Shown here: in pieces, positions 62,448 to 64,000 of the stretch
Layout: each line of letters starts with the position of its first letter
Position numbering within the stretch: position 1 is the stretch's first letter
NCBI RefSeq assembly: GCF_029379315.1
Contig: NZ_JAQYWQ010000002.1
Location: 62,001 to 126,000, forward strand
Reading direction: 5' to 3'
DNA from: Nostoc sp. S13
GTDB lineage: Bacteria; Cyanobacteriota; Cyanobacteriia; Cyanobacteriales; Nostocaceae
Length of the DNA stretch: 64,000 nucleotides
Notes under the pieces: model-generated
What the model saw: the letters and a program-made list of their open reading frames with translations, nothing else
What the model was told of the DNA's origin: nothing
Database searches by the model: none
Made by a program: the position numbers and the translations under genes

Positions 62448-63732
62448 GATAACCTAACTCCTTAGTTGTTTGATTAAACACCCCGGCTAGATCCAAAATT
62501 TGCATTCCTTTAGGGGCTTCGAGTAGTACTTGGCGAAACTCTGGCGTAGTATGAGTAACTACTGCCATATCTGCTCCCTCCAAAGCTTCCTGGGAATTTG
62601 GCACTAGCAATCCCTCAAAGTGAGGGAGGTTACTCTGGATATAAGCAAGGTTGGTTCCCATTAGTCGAGCCTCATAGACAGCTGGGTCATAAATTTTCAC
62701 CTGGCAGCCTTCCCCAATCAACCGCTTGACTAGCAATACTGCTGGACTTTCTCTTAAATCATCTGTACCTGGTTTGAATGCCAATCCCAACAGAGCAATC
62801 TGCCTTGCCCCAAGGCGTAACACCTGTTGGGCAGCCAAATCAACTTGCAGGCTGTTGGTAGTTGGGAGGGCATTTAGTAGCGGGACTGGTACATCCATGT
62901 TACGTGCGTAGTAAAGCAAAGCACTCAAATCTTTGGGCAGACAAGAACCACCGTAGGCAAATCCAGGACGCATATAAACAGGTGAAATATTTAACTTCGT
63001 ATCCTGCACAATGATATTCATTACTTCCCGTCCATCTATGCCAAAGGCTTTGGCGACTCGTCCGATTTCATTAGCAAACCCCACCTTAGCAGCGTGCCAA
63101 CAATTGGCGACATATTTAACCATTTCCGCCACAGATGGTTTGACTACAGTGAACGGTGCATTTACTGTGGCATACATCTGCCGTACTGCTGCTTCTGCCA
63201 CAGGAGATTCAGTACCGATAATGGTGTAAGGTGGTTGATCGTAATCTTTGATAGCCGAACCTTCGCGTAAAAACTCTGGGTTAAATGCTAGATGAATAGA
63301 ATTCTCACCTATGAGACTATCTAGCAGATTTTGACACTTTTCCAATGTTCCTGGAGGGACAGTGCTACGCAGCACAACCACATGGCTTTCATTCTTATGG
63401 ATGGCGGCTTTGCCAATCTGCTTGCACACATTCCAAACGTAGGTTAGATCGGGTTCTCCCCTTTCTATAGGAGGTGTGCCGACGCTAATCAGCGAAACAT
63501 CTGATTCTAACACCGCTACTTCAGCATCTGTAGTAGCTCTGATTAATTTAGCTGCCACTCCGTCAATCAGCAACTGACTCAGCCCTGGCTCTACAATGGG
63601 CGACTCTCCCTTGGCGATCAAATCTACTTTTTGGGGATTTACATCTACCCCAATTACTTCGTGCCCATCTCGTGCCAAGCAAGCTGCTGTTACGACACCG
63701 ACATATCCCAAACCAAAAATGCTAATTTTCAT
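62431..63732 (-). CDS. UDP-glucose/GDP-mannose dehydrogenase family protein
   Basis: MKISIFGLGYVGVVTAACLARDGHEVIGVDVNPQKVDLIAKGESPIVEPGL...YGGSCLPKDLSAL...GLAFKPGTDDLRESPA. Confidence 0.93.
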   Translation of the reverse strand: MKISIFGLGYVGVVTAACLARDGHEVIGVDVNPQKVDLIAKGESPIVEPGLSQLLIDGVAAKLIRATTDAEVAVLESDVSLISVGTPPIERGEPDLTYVWNVCKQIGKAAIHKNESHVVVLRSTVPPGTLEKCQNLLDSLIGENSIHLAFNPEFLREGSAIKDYDQPPYTIIGTESPVAEAAVRQMYATVNAPFTVVKPSVAEMVKYVANCWHAAKVGFANEIGRVAKAFGIDGREVMNIIVQDTKLNISPVYMRPGFAYGGSCLPKDLSALLYYARNMDVPVPLLNALPTTNSLQVDLAAQQVLRLGARQIALLGLAFKPGTDDLRESPAVLLVKRLIGEGCQVKIYDPAVYEARLMGTNLAYIQSNLPHFEGLLVPNSQEALEGADMAVVTHTTPEFRQVLLEAPKGMQILDLAGVFNQTTKELGYHGIAW

Positions 63733-63795
63733 ATCTATCCAGTTGTTATTCTTTGATAAAGTACAAAACAATCAAGCGCATAAGGCGCTTTTCAT

Positions 63796-64000
63796 TTAGC
63801 ATGTTAAATTTAATACTGAGCAATATAAATCCATAAAATAAACCCAATGTTTTTTTATATCTAGAGGAAAAACAGTTGTTCTCGCCTTCATTCCTAGAGA
63901 AAGTCTCAAAGGCTCATTTTCAATCAAAGACTTAATAGCATCTGATAACTGCTCAATATTACCTGGATCAACGATTAATCCATTTTCAGATTGAGTAACT
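63796..64000 (-). CDS. Glycosyltransferase (GT4-like) C-terminal part, running off the right edge
   Basis: Reverse strand: VTQSENGLIVDPGNIEQLSDAIKSLIENEPLRLSLGMKARTTVFPLDIKKHWVYFMDLYCSVLNLTC*. Confidence 0.75.
   Translation of the reverse strand, partial: VTQSENGLIVDPGNIEQLSDAIKSLIENEPLRLSLGMKARTTVFPLDIKKHWVYFMDLYCSVLNLTC

Overview
64-kb chromosomal segment of a filamentous, Nostoc-like cyanobacterium. Supporting signs are GCGATCGC (HIP1) sites throughout, heptamer tandem repeats, ntcA with a GTA-N8-TAC box, psbY and several cyanobacterium-specific DUF genes. About 43 intact or partial coding genes can be supported. They include an HstK-like kinase/ATPase gene running off the left edge, which the ORF track omits, mutS2, a DUF3038/DUF4335 pair, cobD, an HU gene, the pilMNO-pilQ type IV pilus cluster and folC. 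Further genes are a psbY that is missing from the ORF track, a two-domain M16 peptidase, map, an amidase, a DUF3084 gene, ntcA, fabI, hisB, and an exopolysaccharide cluster from 54.7 kb to the right edge. Several genes look recently broken: an AI-2E transporter (in-frame TAG), a ModA/PEP-CTERM protein (in-frame TAA), a Uma2 protein (frameshift plus TAG), a cupredoxin (deletion plus frameshift) and a Crp-family regulator (frameshift before the HTH). The most interesting signals are: (1) an orphan membrane protein resembling fungal PaxB/AtmB/Pyr4 integral-membrane terpene cyclases; (2) small dispersed repeats inserted in frame into conserved genes (mutS2, cobD, the M16 peptidase and a membrane protein gene); (3) two ModA-like binding proteins with PEP-CTERM-type tails; (4) a pyridine-nucleotide-disulfide-oxidoreductase-fold protein lacking the redox cysteines; (5) a possible three-way-junction structured element at 12.09-12.17 kb; (6) a 122-bp MITE-like element starting directly after a stop codon. 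All assignments come from reading the sequence and recalled family knowledge. No database search was run.
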